Source: Nannochloropsis salina CCMP1776 (Eukaryota; Sar; Eustigmatophyceae; Eustigmatales; Monodopsidaceae). From it: DNA of 64,000 bases. The notes under the pieces were generated by a model. It was not told where the DNA came from and made no database searches. It saw only the letters and a program-made list of their open reading frames with translations. The position numbers were made by a program, and so were the translations under genes. Numbering within the stretch: the stretch's first letter is position 1; each line of letters starts with the position of its first letter. This document shows, in pieces, positions 32,654 to 43,784 of this stretch. The DNA lies in the NCBI GenBank assembly GCA_004565275.1, contig SDOX01000005.1:1028765-1092764 (forward strand), written 5' to 3'.

Positions 32654-35600
32654 TCAAGGCCTCTCCTCCTCAATATCATGTCTTTTCGCTGCCACTCCAT
32701 TGCCGCAGTCGACCGCTTCACAGTCACTAGAGTTTGCTTTCACTTCTTCACATCCCTGCATTTTCCGGCCATCCACCGCCTGTTTTTCGCTATTGTCATC
32801 ACAAAAATTCGCGCCATTACCGCTATTTTCTTTCGGTGCGGCTACTGTCATGCCTTCATCGGCCAGTCGTCCATGGATATTCTTTGCTGGATCGGACTGT
32901 GGGATGTCCTGAGCTACACTAGAGGGGGGCAACTTCTTCAGCGCAGGGACCTCATTGTGTTGCGGCAGCACTTGATGTTCCAATGCGTTAGTACTTTGTG
33001 TCGGCTGTGAACCTACGGTCTCTTGCTGCACCATCGGCAGACTCTGTCCCTCATTTCCACCCTGTCCTTGTTTCAAACTGAGAGCCTTCCCCTCCTCTTG
33101 CGCTGGGACCCGCAACTTTTGTTTCTCTTTAAGCTCCGACTCTTCCTTCCCTGCCAAACGCGGGCAATTTCCCCGTGTCGCCTCTAGCACCGTCGTCTCA
33201 CTCTGTCTTGACGCAGTCTTTGGGCCGTAATGCTTGCTGAGGACGCCCTCCATCTCCAAATAACCACTGGTGACGTTCTGCATGCTCTCTTGGACGCTAC
33301 GAGTCACGGCCTCGAGCTCCGAGGCCTGTCGATTCAGGTCCTCAAGATAAGAGGAGCCCAGTATCATCTTCGAGCGAGCATTTTCCGCTTTCAGCAGAAG
33401 GTCTCGGTTCTTCTGCGTCAGGGCGCAGAGTCGGCCTTGGTGCTCGTCCAGACGCTGCTCCAAAACGAGCACTTCCGTCGACCCTATCAAACGAGGATCC
33501 TGCCGCAGTCTGTCGAACAACTCCTGAATCGCGCAATGGACACTCCTGCGCCGCTCTAGAAGAGCTCGTAGTTCGCGCGGGGGAAAGGGCTTTCCGCCAT
33601 AGTTTTCATGCGAGACCAATTTGGAGACATGCTCTTGAACTCGTGCCAATGCGCGTATCTTTCGTTGTAAACGCTGTTTTTCAATGACCAGGGCCTGAGA
33701 CATCAATTTCATCCGCTTGCCAATGATGGCCAACAGCTGACGCTCCTGTCCGCTGGTGTACGCTCTGCGACGCGCCTCCGGCGTGGTTGCCTCGTACCGG
33801 GAGGAGTTCTCATTCATGGCTGATCCTTCTCTCGTTTCTTTGTGTGCCTCCGCCTCACTCACTCCCTCGGGAGCTGGCACTTTCCGCGTCGCATGTTCGC
33901 CTTCCTCCTCCATGCCACCGGTGGAGATGGCAGGCGCCGGCCCCGGCGAGTGGGACAGGTGGACGAGTGCGCGCGGGGGGACGGATGCAATAAAATCTTC
34001 ATCCTGTAAGAAGGCAGTCCAACGCCCATAACCATGTCGTATCGTCAGCTCCAGAAGCAGCAGGTCCTGGGCCCGGCCCCACGTGAGCTTGAAGGCCTTC
34101 GTGGTGATCACGCAGGCCTTGCACCAAGCTGTCTGCCTCCCATCGTCGATAAAGAAGCTCTCCGGATCTTGCGCCTCGAATTCCCGGACTTTCTCGTCGA
34201 TCAAGCCCATCACGGCCACACGCTGCAACAGGTCCGACTCTACCGCACACAAGGCTCGTACACTTCCCTCCCGCGGACTGCCGCTCGCCAGAAGACATTG
34301 AAGGTAATGCCGCACTTCCTCTGCGCTACGTTCCGCCAGCCTTCCCGCCGCGTGCGTCGATAGACCCTCGTAAAAGGATTTAAAGTCTCCGCATTTAGTC
34401 AAGCCGAAGCGCATCAGGTAACCGCGGATGGCTCTGCGTTGGGACTCGCCAAAGCCAGGGACGAGAACGCGCGCGGGACCCGCTTGACTGGTGGCCGCGG
34501 CCGTCGACTGCCGGCGACTGCGCACATCGTACTCCGCGTCCTCTTCCTTCTCGTCGCTCTCGTACTCATAGTCCTCTTCCCCTTGCTCCTCCTCCTCCTC
34601 GCCCCCGTCGTCAGACCCTGACAGGAACTCCGACAGCGGCCCCTGGTAAGTACCCGCAGGACGCACGACCTCTCTCCGCTCCCGCTTTCCCTTGCCCAGT
34701 CGCGCGACCTCCTCCGCCTTGAAGCTTTCCTGCCGACTACCCAGCAGCTCCACCCAGGATTTCTCCGTGTTGTCTGGCAAGGCGTCTCGCAGCAAAGCCG
34801 CCTCGCGTTCCCTTCGGAGCACCTCAGCTTTGTCTTCATTTCCCTCTGCTTCCGCCGCGGCTGCTGCCCTGGCAGCGGCCGCCTCCGCTTCAACGTCCTC
34901 CACGCTGGCAAAGCGTGCCACTTTAAACGACTGGAAGAGCCCCGAGAGCCCTTTTCCCGTCTTCCTCTCTTCCCCTGACTCCTCCCCAACCATCGCCTCT
35001 GTCCCGCTCTCCAATCTCTCCCCTCTACCATCCTCCTCCCCGTCCCGATCCAACAGCCGGTCCACAGCCTCCTCGTCCCACAAGATCCTTTTCGAACTCT
35101 TGCTCGTCCCGCCATCCCCCCATTTCTTGGCGTTCGCGCACTCCGTCTCCTCCTCTCCGTTCCTCGCCTTCTCCCCCTCTTCTTCCGCGAACAACTCCTC
35201 GGTCCCATACTTGAGCACGTCGTCGAGCTCCTCTTGCGTCATGTTCCGGCCCCGTCCCGCCTCGCCCACCACCACGTGCTCCAACAGCAGCTTTTTTTTC
35301 GCCAGCTGCAGGGTCCTCTCCTCCACCGAATCACGCGTGATGAGGCGATACACCATCACCTTTCGCGTCTGCCCTATTCGGTGCGCCCGGGCTAATGCTT
35401 GTAAGTCGTTGTGGGGGTTCCAGTCCAGATCGTAAATGATCACCGTGTCTGCGCTCGTCAGGTTGATTCCCAAACCGCCCGCCCGCGTCGACAGCAAAAA
35501 AATGAAGTAGTCCTCTCCCTCCTTCCCTTCCTTTGCTCCGTGTTTCAGGGACCGCCGGTTGAAGGCGTCGATGCGCGCCTGTCTCTCTGTGGCCCGTGTT

Positions 35601-38110
35601 GACCCGTCTAGACGCTGATACCTCCAGCCACGGTTCATGACGTGCTCCTCCAAGAGATCCAGCATCGTCGTCATCTGAGAAAAGAGGAGGACGCGGTGGC
35701 CCCCCGCTTTCAATTTTAGCAGCATCCGGTCAAGCAATTCGAGCTTTCCGGAGGACGAGAGCAAGGCTTGTGCCCGCGCGGAATAGTCTTGGTCGACCGG
35801 GTAGCACAAGTCCTCTTCTTGCATCAGAAACGGGTGGTTGCACACCTTTTTAAGCTGCATGATCATGTTATATATGGACGAAGCGGCTTTGAACTTCCTG
35901 CGGAGCAATTCAAAATTCTGCGCGAGAATGAGTTTGTAGTAGTTTTTCTGTACAGGAGTGAGCTCCACACGCACAATCAGCTCGTGCTTCTCAGGGATAG
36001 CCAAATTCACGTCCTTCTTCAGGCGCCGGAGCATGTGTGGGGCGATCAAATCGTGGAGTTTCGCCAGCTGCTCCTCCTTGTCCATGGATGCGAACTCCGC
36101 CTTGAAGATCTCCACGTCTGCGAATTTGCCCGGCTCCAAAAAGTGGAGCAAGTTGAAAAGCTCCTCGATGGAGTTTTGCAGGGGCGTCCCCGTCAAGAGA
36201 ACGCGATGACCGACCCTCATCTCTTTCAGGGCCTGGTAGAGCCGGCCCGTCACACCGCCCTTGAGCCTGTGGCCTTCGTCAACCACCACCGCCTCCCACC
36301 GCAGCTTTTTGAAAAAAAAGGCGTCCTTCCACGCGTACTCGAAGGACGTGATCATCACGTGGAACTTGACATCCAGTCGCCGTTCCTCAGAATTCCCACA
36401 TCGGCGCCGTTTCAAGGCGGCGCTTGCATGCTTACTCAGTTGGGACACCGCCTTTGACCGGACTTTCCCTCCGAGGGCCTTCACTTCCCCTTCCTCCACA
36501 TGATCGCCCCCTGCCCCCTCCTCACTTCCCCCCTCTCCCCCTGGCGGCTCTCCATCCCCTCCCTGTGCTCTGCCGTCGCCCAGCTTCCGCTTCTTCCGCG
36601 CCCGACTGATAGACCCATTTCCCTCCACTCCCATGGTAGCCCGGATTGGCCGTGCTTCGTACCGCTGGATCATCTCCCGGGACCTTTGCGAGCCTTTGTA
36701 GACGACGACGTCCAGGTCGGGGCACCAGACCGAGCATTCCCGCTCCCAGTTGTCCACCACCGCCAAGGGGCACACCACCAGGAAGGGCAAGAACTTCCCC
36801 TCCGTCTCCCCTCCGCTCCCCCCCGCCCGGGCCAGCCGCTGCTCCACCGCCAGGCACCGGAGGAACCCCAGGGTCTGAATGGTTTTCCCGAGGCCCATCT
36901 CGTCCGCGAGGATCACGTTGTTCCCCGCGTGCCAGGCGTTCCGAAGGAAGTTGATCCCAATCAACTGGTAGTCGTGCCAGCTCCCTCCTTTAAAACAAGG
37001 CGGCTGAGCCTCAAGGGGCTTGTACGCGAGCCGCCCGCCCCCAGGACCCGCTCTCAGGAAGCTCAGGTTCTTCTCCCCCTCCCCGTCCGGAGCCTCCTGG
37101 CATGGATCCTCTAGAGACAGCAGCGGCCGCACCCAATCCTGGCTCTGATTGGCGAAATGGTCGAGCACGGCCCCGAAACCTTTCTTGCGCAGGTCGCCCT
37201 CCATCTCCCAGGTGCTTTGCTCGTACTCCAGGCCGCGCCACTTGACCAGGTACTCCTTCAGCCGCACCAGCCCGTCCACGGACCGATCCTCCCGCTCGTC
37301 CAGAATGCGGTCTGCAAGACACCAGGCCGCCTCAATGACTTCCTCCTCCTCTGTCTCTGCCGCCTCTGCCGGGAGTTTGAACGCAGAGGCCGTGGCCTGT
37401 CGGAGCTGGAATTTTCTCAGCTTGGCTTTGTTGACGCTGGCAAGAGAGGTCTCCGAGACCCAGGACGCGTGCCAATAGGCTTTGCCCGTCCATCGGACCA
37501 GGTACTCGTCTTCACCAACCCGTGGAGGGCCCCATGCCTCGAGGGCGCTTGCTCTTGCCGGTTGAGCCGTGGCACCTGAAGTGGATGCCCTATTCCGGGC
37601 GGACTTTTCCGAGGCCGCTAAAGCAGTCCAATCTTTCAACCGTCTCGCCTCCTCCGCGGGGGCCATCTTCCGGCACGGACGCGTCGCAAGAATCTTCTCC
37701 ACTCCGTTTTGTTCCGCTGCCTCTTTGACACAACTGGGACACAGCCATATGTCCTCAGGAGCAGGTACACGGTGCAGACACTCTCCATGGTAGGCACGCC
37801 GGCAGTATTGGCACCGGACAGTAGCCTCTGGGCTTTTACAGATATCGCAGGTGTCCGTGCCGCACTCGTGACACGTGAAGATGGCGTTTCCGTGCGGTGC
37901 CTCCACGAGTCCTGCGCATTTAGCATGCAACGCCTTGGGGCAGTAGTCGCACAAGATGAGCTCTCCAATGTCGTGACATATTTCACACTCCTCATTATCG
38001 TCGTCCTCCTCCTCTCCCTCCTCGCCCTGCGGTTCCGCCGCGGTTTCTTCCTCCTCCTCCTCTTCATACATCCAGTCGTCCTCCTCCTCACTGGAGACGG
38101 ACCGAGGCAT
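32654..38110 (-). CDS. CHD3/PICKLE-type chromatin remodeling ATPase
   Basis: Intronless 1818-aa SNF2-family nucleosome remodeler. An acidic N-terminus leads into two adjacent zinc fingers of PHD type (CEICHDIGELILCDYC near residue 42; CDICKSPEATVRCQYC near 87). Two chromodomains follow (DEYLVRWTGKAYWHASWVSE near 200; LKEYLVKWRGLEYEQSTWEM near 290). The ATPase begins near 380 (YQLIGINFLRNAWHAGNNVI) with ILADEMGLGKTIQTLGFLRC and Walker B VVVDEGHRLKG, the DEGH form seen in plant PICKLE. Helicase-C is at about 820-930 (LLFSQMTTMLDLLEEH, YQRLDGSTRATERQ, FLLSTRAGGLGINLTSADTV, ARAHRIGQTRKVMVYRLIT). A long C-terminal part has SANT-like helices (RRAIRGYLMRFGLTKCGDF) and a Gln/Glu/Lys-rich disordered tail. 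Class II CHD assignment rests on the PHD-PHD-chromo-chromo order. Composition-driven shadow frames on the opposite strand are not genes. Confidence 0.93.
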   Translation of the reverse strand: MPRSVSSEEEDDWMYEEEEEEETAAEPQGEEGEEEDDDNEECEICHDIGELILCDYCPKALHAKCAGLVEAPHGNAIFTCHECGTDTCDICKSPEATVRCQYCRRAYHGECLHRVPAPEDIWLCPSCVKEAAEQNGVEKILATRPCRKMAPAEEARRLKDWTALAASEKSARNRASTSGATAQPARASALEAWGPPRVGEDEYLVRWTGKAYWHASWVSETSLASVNKAKLRKFQLRQATASAFKLPAEAAETEEEEVIEAAWCLADRILDEREDRSVDGLVRLKEYLVKWRGLEYEQSTWEMEGDLRKKGFGAVLDHFANQSQDWVRPLLSLEDPCQEAPDGEGEKNLSFLRAGPGGGRLAYKPLEAQPPCFKGGSWHDYQLIGINFLRNAWHAGNNVILADEMGLGKTIQTLGFLRCLAVEQRLARAGGSGGETEGKFLPFLVVCPLAVVDNWERECSVWCPDLDVVVYKGSQRSREMIQRYEARPIRATMGVEGNGSISRARKKRKLGDGRAQGGDGEPPGGEGGSEEGAGGDHVEEGEVKALGGKVRSKAVSQLSKHASAALKRRRCGNSEERRLDVKFHVMITSFEYAWKDAFFFKKLRWEAVVVDEGHRLKGGVTGRLYQALKEMRVGHRVLLTGTPLQNSIEELFNLLHFLEPGKFADVEIFKAEFASMDKEEQLAKLHDLIAPHMLRRLKKDVNLAIPEKHELIVRVELTPVQKNYYKLILAQNFELLRRKFKAASSIYNMIMQLKKVCNHPFLMQEEDLCYPVDQDYSARAQALLSSSGKLELLDRMLLKLKAGGHRVLLFSQMTTMLDLLEEHVMNRGWRYQRLDGSTRATERQARIDAFNRRSLKHGAKEGKEGEDYFIFLLSTRAGGLGINLTSADTVIIYDLDWNPHNDLQALARAHRIGQTRKVMVYRLITRDSVEERTLQLAKKKLLLEHVVVGEAGRGRNMTQEELDDVLKYGTEELFAEEEGEKARNGEEETECANAKKWGDGGTSKSSKRILWDEEAVDRLLDRDGEEDGRGERLESGTEAMVGEESGEERKTGKGLSGLFQSFKVARFASVEDVEAEAAAARAAAAAEAEGNEDKAEVLRREREAALLRDALPDNTEKSWVELLGSRQESFKAEEVARLGKGKRERREVVRPAGTYQGPLSEFLSGSDDGGEEEEEQGEEDYEYESDEKEEDAEYDVRSRRQSTAAATSQAGPARVLVPGFGESQRRAIRGYLMRFGLTKCGDFKSFYEGLSTHAAGRLAERSAEEVRHYLQCLLASGSPREGSVRALCAVESDLLQRVAVMGLIDEKVREFEAQDPESFFIDDGRQTAWCKACVITTKAFKLTWGRAQDLLLLELTIRHGYGRWTAFLQDEDFIASVPPRALVHLSHSPGPAPAISTGGMEEEGEHATRKVPAPEGVSEAEAHKETREGSAMNENSSRYEATTPEARRRAYTSGQERQLLAIIGKRMKLMSQALVIEKQRLQRKIRALARVQEHVSKLVSHENYGGKPFPPRELRALLERRRSVHCAIQELFDRLRQDPRLIGSTEVLVLEQRLDEHQGRLCALTQKNRDLLLKAENARSKMILGSSYLEDLNRQASELEAVTRSVQESMQNVTSGYLEMEGVLSKHYGPKTASRQSETTVLEATRGNCPRLAGKEESELKEKQKLRVPAQEEGKALSLKQGQGGNEGQSLPMVQQETVGSQPTQSTNALEHQVLPQHNEVPALKKLPPSSVAQDIPQSDPAKNIHGRLADEGMTVAAPKENSGNGANFCDDNSEKQAVDGRKMQGCEEVKANSSDCEAVDCGNGVAAKRHDIEEERP

Positions 38111-38680
38111 TACTGGCGACTTGCGCTCACAACTGTGAAAAAAAGGATGCAGTGCAGATGATTGAGTTTCATTGCATTACAATGTAGATATTCATGCTTT
38201 TGAATTGTTTCTTGTCCACTTTTCGCACGTGTCTGTGGTAAGCAAGGCAGGTGAAGCGGGGCTTGCAGCGAAGGGGAGAAGCCAGCGACGACTCTCTATC
38301 TCCGTCTCCTCCCCGCCAGGCCCTATTTACTTTGTATGAGACTCTCTCTGACTTCGCAGCCAAGAGCCTTATATCCATCCTTATTTCGCATATGTACACA
38401 ACCCACAGGTGTTCTGATGCCACGAGTGAAAAGCGAGGGAAGGGTGGCAGCAGGAGGGAGGAAGGGGAGGTAAAGAGGAGCGGCAAGCTCAGCCAAAAAT
38501 TGGCAGCATTGCGGCCATTTCAGCACAGTGTCCGTCTAACGGGAAATCTCTTCAAGGGTTAAAATGGACTTTGAACAGGTGATGTGACAGTCTACAATTT
38601 CTTTTTCAATCAGACCTTCACATCTCGGTGTTACGATTTCTGACCTCTCTTCAACTCGGGTACCCTCTTTATTTCTCCTC
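38111..38680. promoter_or_regulatory. Divergent promoter region, CHD / membralin
   Basis: A 570-bp spacer between two divergent start codons, with a purine-rich patch near 38440-38490. No defined element recognised. Confidence 0.4.
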
Positions 38681-40992
38681 ATGCAGGCCTTATACCGCGT
38701 GTACGACCGCACATTGGACGGACTCCTGCAAGATCGCCCCCTCATTGAAAATGTGCCCCAAACTAAGCCCCGTTATTTGTGCAACATGTGCCTCCACGGA
38801 CTCTGGTTCTTCGCCCTTACCCTCCTCACAATATTTTGGGGGTTGCACCTCAATTTCGTCAATTCTCCGGGATGTTTGTATACTACCATGCAAACGATGT
38901 ACGAGGGAAGTGAAATTAGTCATCTCACGACCCAACCCTCGTTTACGACCGCACGAGCCGGGTCCTCTACTCTCAGCGTGGTTCGTGAAGACGGCAACAA
39001 GACGTTGGGCAAGTCGTCTTTGCCTCTCCGAGCAGCACCAGACCCCCGGAATACGTCGACCTGGTTGGAGGATGACGAGATATTACAGATCAGGATTGAG
39101 CGATCTGGTGTCTACATGGCTGAGGAGGGGGGAAGGAAAGGACCGGGCCGGAGGATGAGGGGGTATAGGGCATTCCCGGGGGCGGAGAGAGGGGAGGCTG
39201 GGACCTCGGAGACGACGGAGATCATAAATGACGCGGATAGCAATGATACCGCGCTTTCTTCGTTCAACCCTGATTATGTGTACGCCCAGAACACGGCATT
39301 GCTGTACTTGGACCCTGCCTTCCTCAGCCGGCACCGGGTGAGGCGCGTGAACGTGAGTCTGGACGAGATGTGCATGACCAAGGGGCCCGCGCTCGGCTTC
39401 GTGGTCGACGCCGCCGTGGGAGACTTCGACACCCTCCTGGTCAACCAGCTCATGTTCACCTTCCGGAGCGACGGGATGTTGCGGAAGACCCGCACCAACG
39501 AGACGTGGAGCTGGCGGGCGGAGTCCTTGCCCCCCCCGGGGGGCCGCCCGTTCTTCTCCCTGGACAACTGGTCACTGAAGCTCTCTGCCCTCCTCCAGTC
39601 GCTATCGGCGTTCTTCTTTCTCTCGGGGACCACGGCCATCGTGGTCCGCATGCTCATGACCTCCGGCGTCGCCCTCATGTACCCGTGTTTCTTCTGCCTC
39701 CGCCGCTTGGGGGCCCGGGGCTTGAGCCTCGGGGTTCTGGCCCGCTCCTACGCTTGGCTTGGCGTTCCTATGCAGAGGCTCCAGGCGCGGGGGAAGCCCC
39801 TGGCCCCTTTTCTGCTCGCGCACCTCTGCAAGGTCCTGGTGCTGTACTCCATGTACGAGGCGTGCCAAGTCTTTTTTGTGGAGACCCTGTACGCCAAAAG
39901 CGGTGCCTCGGGACTGCCCTTCGCGGTCTACGGGCTTGTCATGCTCCTTGAGTACGTAAGCATGCTCTACGTTCGGAGTGGTAAGTAGGGAGTGGGGCGG
40001 CGAAGCAACAGGAGTCGGCTCACTCTCTTTTTCCTCCCTTTCTTGAATATACATGTGCATGCCTTTTCTAGCCTCATCCTCAGCCGACGTCCCTCTCTCG
40101 TTCCCTCCTTCCCGCCCAGCACTGAGCATCAAGTACTTCCCTCGGGTCGTCTTCCTCTACCTCCTCGCTTTCCACCTCTACTACTACCTGGTGCCGTTCG
40201 GTGCGTTGTCTCTGCCGTCCTCCCGGCCCCCGTTGCCTTCCCTGATTCCTCTCCCTCCCCTTCCTCCCACCTGCAGGCTTTAGCTCCCTACTTCTTCTTG
40301 CTATCAGCCTCTTGCTCCTGCACTCCGTGATCTATGTCCTCCTCTTCCTCGAGCTTCCCGCTTTTCGCGCCTCCATCGTCTCCTACGACACCCCACGCGC
40401 CTTCTACACCGATACCGGCCTCCCTGCCCACCCCAACTCCATCCCTCCCTCCTGGAGCCTCTTCCTTCCCCTGACACTGGGAAGGAGGGGCGACGACGGG
40501 GGCCGGGGGGGGGTGGGAGGTGTATACGAGGAGGAGGTGCCCGATCGTCCGCGGCGAGGGGCGGGTCTGGTCAGGGTCCAGCAGGTGATCGTGGAGAGGG
40601 TGGAAAGCCGGCAACAGAGGACGAGGAGCCGGCGAGGGCAAGAGGAGCAGCGTGGGGGTGAGGAAAAGGAAGGGAACGTGGGTGGCGAAGCGAGGGTTGA
40701 GGAAGGGGAGGCTGAGCTGGGTGTGGCGGGGTATGACGGTGAGGAGGCGGAGGGCCATGTAGCCCTGGTTCTGGATCCAGGCAGGACTGGGCAGAGTGAA
40801 GAGGAGGGGAGGGGGGAGGACGGAGGCGGGCGAGAGCAAGGAAGGAGGAGCAGAGGGGGCCCTAGAGTGGAGTCCAGGGGACGTAGCCTGGAGGAGGACG
40901 GGGAGGAAGGGCTTGAGGGGGGGCAGGAGGAGGGTCAGGGGGTTGGGCGGCGCCGGGGGTATCGGCGGTTGAGAAATGATGAACAATTTTGA
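38681..40992 (+). CDS. TMEM259: Membralin family ER membrane protein (TMEM259)
   Basis: Multi-pass ER membrane protein; in animals membralin acts in ER-associated degradation. Exons 38681-39980, 40120-40200 and 40277-40992, all junctions phase 1, give 698 aa. The splices restore the conserved run YVRSG/A-LSIKYFPRVVFLY and YYYLVPFG-FSSLLL. An early membrane segment (FFALTLLTIFWGLHLNFV) is followed by a lumenal loop with N-glycosylation sequons, then several helices (SAFFFLSGTTAIVVRMLM, GVALMYPCFFCL, LVLYSMYEACQVFFVETLY, SLLLLAISLLLLHSVIYVLL) and the family's ELPAF. The last about 180 residues are a Gly/Glu/Arg-rich hydrophilic tail encoded by an extreme purine-rich strand (about 40480-40970), unlike known membralins. 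The tail is open but could be an unrecognised intron or UTR beyond an undetected splice. Confidence 0.88.
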
Positions 40993-41267
40993 GGTCGAAA
41001 TTCAGAGCGATAAGCAGGGAGTCCAAGGGGTCCCATGGAGTCACTCGAACGCATGTGCAGGCCGCAAAGTAAATTCGAAAAAACAAGTTGTAAGAAAGGA
41101 AGCAAGAGTCTTAGGCCAAGGTGGGCGGGAGGCCCCCTCTTTTGCAAGTTTTTCTTTCAAACAATTTACAAGACTGTCCAGCGTGCTTCATAACGTCTTC
41201 TCTTTTTTAAAGTATCCTTACCAAGAGTCGTCCCCTTTAGGTACAGCAATCTGCACCCAGGGCAAAG

Positions 41268-41652
41268 TCATCTATTGCCAGGAATGTCCTTCAAATGGTA
41301 CTTTTTCATTATCCAGACGCGATGCTCCTCTCCTTTTTGCAAAAGCTGCTGGAGCCGCTCGGGATCATCCTCATCATCAAAAGTGGCAATGTTGTTGCGC
41401 GTCCAGTTCCGGTAGTACCTGGTCCTCGGAACGAGGTAGGGAAGACTTTGGTCAGACGTGCGAGGTACGGTGACCCCATGCAGCTCTAATTTCGCACCAC
41501 CACCTGGGACATCGACAGCTGAGATAACTTCCCTAAACTTGCTTTGTCAAGATAGCTATCCGTCCTCACCACTTCTTTCCAGGGTCGTCAAACTGGCGCA
41601 GGCTGCGCAATACTCGACGATACAGCGCAACCGCTGAGGCTGGATAGGACAT
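41268..41652 (-). CDS. LYR-motif protein (Complex1_LYR family)
   Basis: A 77-aa protein from two exons, 41652-41570 and 41418-41268. The phase-2 splice (aagtg|gtgagg ... gaccag|gtac) joins DDPGKKW to YYRNWTRNN. The N-terminus has the defining motif (VALYRRVLRSLRQFDD), and the rest fits the three-helix LYR fold: RNNIATFDDEDDPERLQQLL, then EEHRVWIMKKYHL. LYR proteins are small mitochondrial factors that bind acyl carrier protein and help iron-sulfur delivery or respiratory complex assembly. Which LYRM subgroup this is (for example LYRM9- or LYRM4-like) I cannot tell. Alternative acceptors 15-20 bases upstream exist, but this one gives the best family spacing. No separate presequence is evident, as usual for this family. 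Confidence 0.8.
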
Positions 41653-42466
41653 GACAAATAGTGTCGATAGAGCCGGCGGACTGGGCCTCGCTGTTCAAAC
41701 TAGCAATAAGAGCTGTAGATTAGCAAAGTGTCCTTTGAGACCTGGTGAAAGGTCAAGTAGTTCTATCAGTTCTTGATGTGGTGACCGATATCCTACATCA
41801 TGTTCCCTTACGGGTTTTCTCTCTTTTTGCATTTCGTAAATGAAAGCGAGACATTTGAATGTAGAGCCATTACGCATCATAGAGAATTTAACTTTTCAAC
41901 CCGAGCGCTGTGACTGGCCTCACAACTAAACCATCGCGACATCATTTTTCTTGTCCCACAACTTGTTGAATGACCTCCCCATAAGCAACCTAACTGCCTC
42001 ATTGTGTTTGACTCTGCGAAATGCCGGGCTTTCCGCGCTGCTGCGGGGCACATGCATGTCGCGCGGTTTTCATAGGTTCATGCCCCTTCCGCATGACTTT
42101 GTCTGGAAGAGGATTGGGTGTATATGTCCAGACATGTGTCTAGGTTTGCGTACTTTATAGGTCACTCGCCCTGCGCGCGTAACGGTCGTCGACGACGTTC
42201 GCGGACGAAAGTTAGGCAAACCTGAGCCGGGCCCGTCTCGTGTTCAAAATGGTACCACAGTTTCTCTTAGGTGCGACCGGTCAAGCAGTGGCACCGGGAG
42301 AACTTTTGACTTATTACGTCCAGCCTATGTTGTGAGAGCTTCGTGTTGAATTCAACAGGCCCTTCTGCTTTGGCGTTTGCCCCCTGTGCATGGGCCCGTG
42401 GCCTGATGCCAATAATCACTCTTCAGGCAATTAAATGTCTGGAAATGCGCACAAAAACAGATAATC
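41653..42466. promoter_or_regulatory. Divergent intergenic region, LYR protein / NPSN-like SNARE
   Basis: About 810 bp between divergent start codons. I searched it by eye for tRNA-like boxes and small open frames and found none I would support. It should contain both promoters. Confidence 0.35.
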
Positions 42467-43571
42467 ATGACCGACATAGAATATTGGGACGGCGAGCTTT
42501 CAAGCAAGTTAGCTGAGTTGGAGCAGACAATTGGCAATCTAAAGTCCATGCGCGGAGGAGATAAAGAGGCGGTACGTGCAGGCGGTCTAGCGTAGTGTGT
42601 GTATACGAGCGCATATTTTAAAGCTGGAAAAACAATTGGTTTGCAAACGTCTATTATTGAAAAAACGAATAGAGAAGGCTAGGTCTCTCTGTGATGGATG
42701 TATCAGTCCATGTTACGAAAGCTCTTCGGTCATAGACTGCTTTCACTGTCAGAACAGCTTTTCTCCCCAAAGTTCAATCAGGATTACTCCCTTTCGAAAT
42801 TCCTTTCAAAACTCTCTTCAGGGTATCGCAAAAAGCGAGGCTACCCTCAAACGAGTACGGGAGGTCAAGAAGGGATACAACTACGAAATGCGCATGTCGC
42901 TGAAGAATGATCCTCGACGCCACGAGTATGCGGAGAAATTGAAGGCAGTGGACGAGAGGATCGCAGCACTGGAAACGGAACTCAAATGGGCCAAAACTGA
43001 AGCCAACAAGAAGAGCCTTTTCAAGGGGAGTAAGGGGGCAGACGGGAGTGGTACTTTGAACGAAAATGCAACCAACGATACCTACTTGACGGAAGCGAAG
43101 AAAATCCAGGACAAGACCGAAGCCTCTCTCCAGTTGGCGCTCGGGATGGTGGAGGCCTCGAAGCAGGTGGGTGCAAACACCGTGGAGGAGGTGAACAGGC
43201 AGAAGGAGCAGATCACGGAGATCACGGACACGGTGGAGGCCATGGAGGACGGACTGACCAGGGCGGACAAACTCATACGGGCCTTTGGCCGGCGCATTGC
43301 CACCGACAAGTTCATTCAGTTTTTCTTCGTCCTCAACTTCGGTTTATTAGTGGGTATCATAGTCTGGTACGCTGTCAAGAAAGGTAAGGTCAGGGCTCCT
43401 GAAATCCATGCCCCTCCCATGCCTACGTTCGACGAGGTCTTTGGCTCCGGGGGGGGGGATAACACCTCAACGTTGGCTGAACAGCCAACTTCCGATGGTT
43501 TGGCGCGAAGACTGCGAGTAGCGACCCGGTATTTGCGGCCCGTTGCTAAGTCGATGACTCACAGTCCGTAG
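42467..43571 (+). CDS. Qb-SNARE, NPSN (novel plant SNARE)-like
   Basis: Tail-anchored SNARE for vesicle fusion. Exons 42467-42571 and 42822-43571 (intron 250 nt, phase 0) give 284 aa. The N-terminal helical part (GELSSKLAELEQTIGNLKSM ... VREVKKGYNYEMRMSLKNDP) resembles the Vti1/NPSN Habc region. The SNARE motif covers about residues 135-195 (GMVEASKQVGANTVEEVNRQ, ITDTVEAMEDGLTRADKLI), immediately followed by FGRRIATDKFIQFFFVLNFG and the membrane anchor; the xGRxxATDK sequence before the anchor is the hallmark of plant NPSN proteins (IGRQVATDKCIM). An unusual feature is about 60 residues after the anchor, where most SNAREs stop soon; NPSNs also carry a short tail. NPSN proteins act at the plasma membrane and cell plate in plants; the algal location is not known. 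Confidence 0.82.
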
Positions 43572-43784
43572 CCGTCGAAGGCAAAGGAGGAGAAGAAGAA
43601 GGCTTACACCAGTGGCACCGAAATGTTAATAGCTTGATGTTTGCATAAATTGTCAAAGTAAATGAAGGTGTAGAGCTTGAAGGTTGCATCTGAAAAAAAT
43701 CAACAACAGATGGCGAAATCGATCGCCTGCTGACCGTCAGGCCTTCAGAATTACCATCGCACTATATAGTCCGAGCAGGATGTC

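Noticed and set aside
34692-35435. Ser-rich plus-strand frame of 247 codons inside CHD
   Set aside because: Antisense shadow of the acidic and Ser/Glu-rich CHD coding sequence; no domain.
40288-40986. Pro-rich 232-codon minus-strand frame opposite membralin
   Set aside because: Compositional mirror of the purine-rich tail; the plus strand carries the conserved membralin helices at its start.
41653-42466. A tRNA or other small RNA in the LYR/NPSN spacer
   Set aside because: No B-box-like GGTTCGANNCC or cloverleaf was found by eye here or elsewhere in the window.
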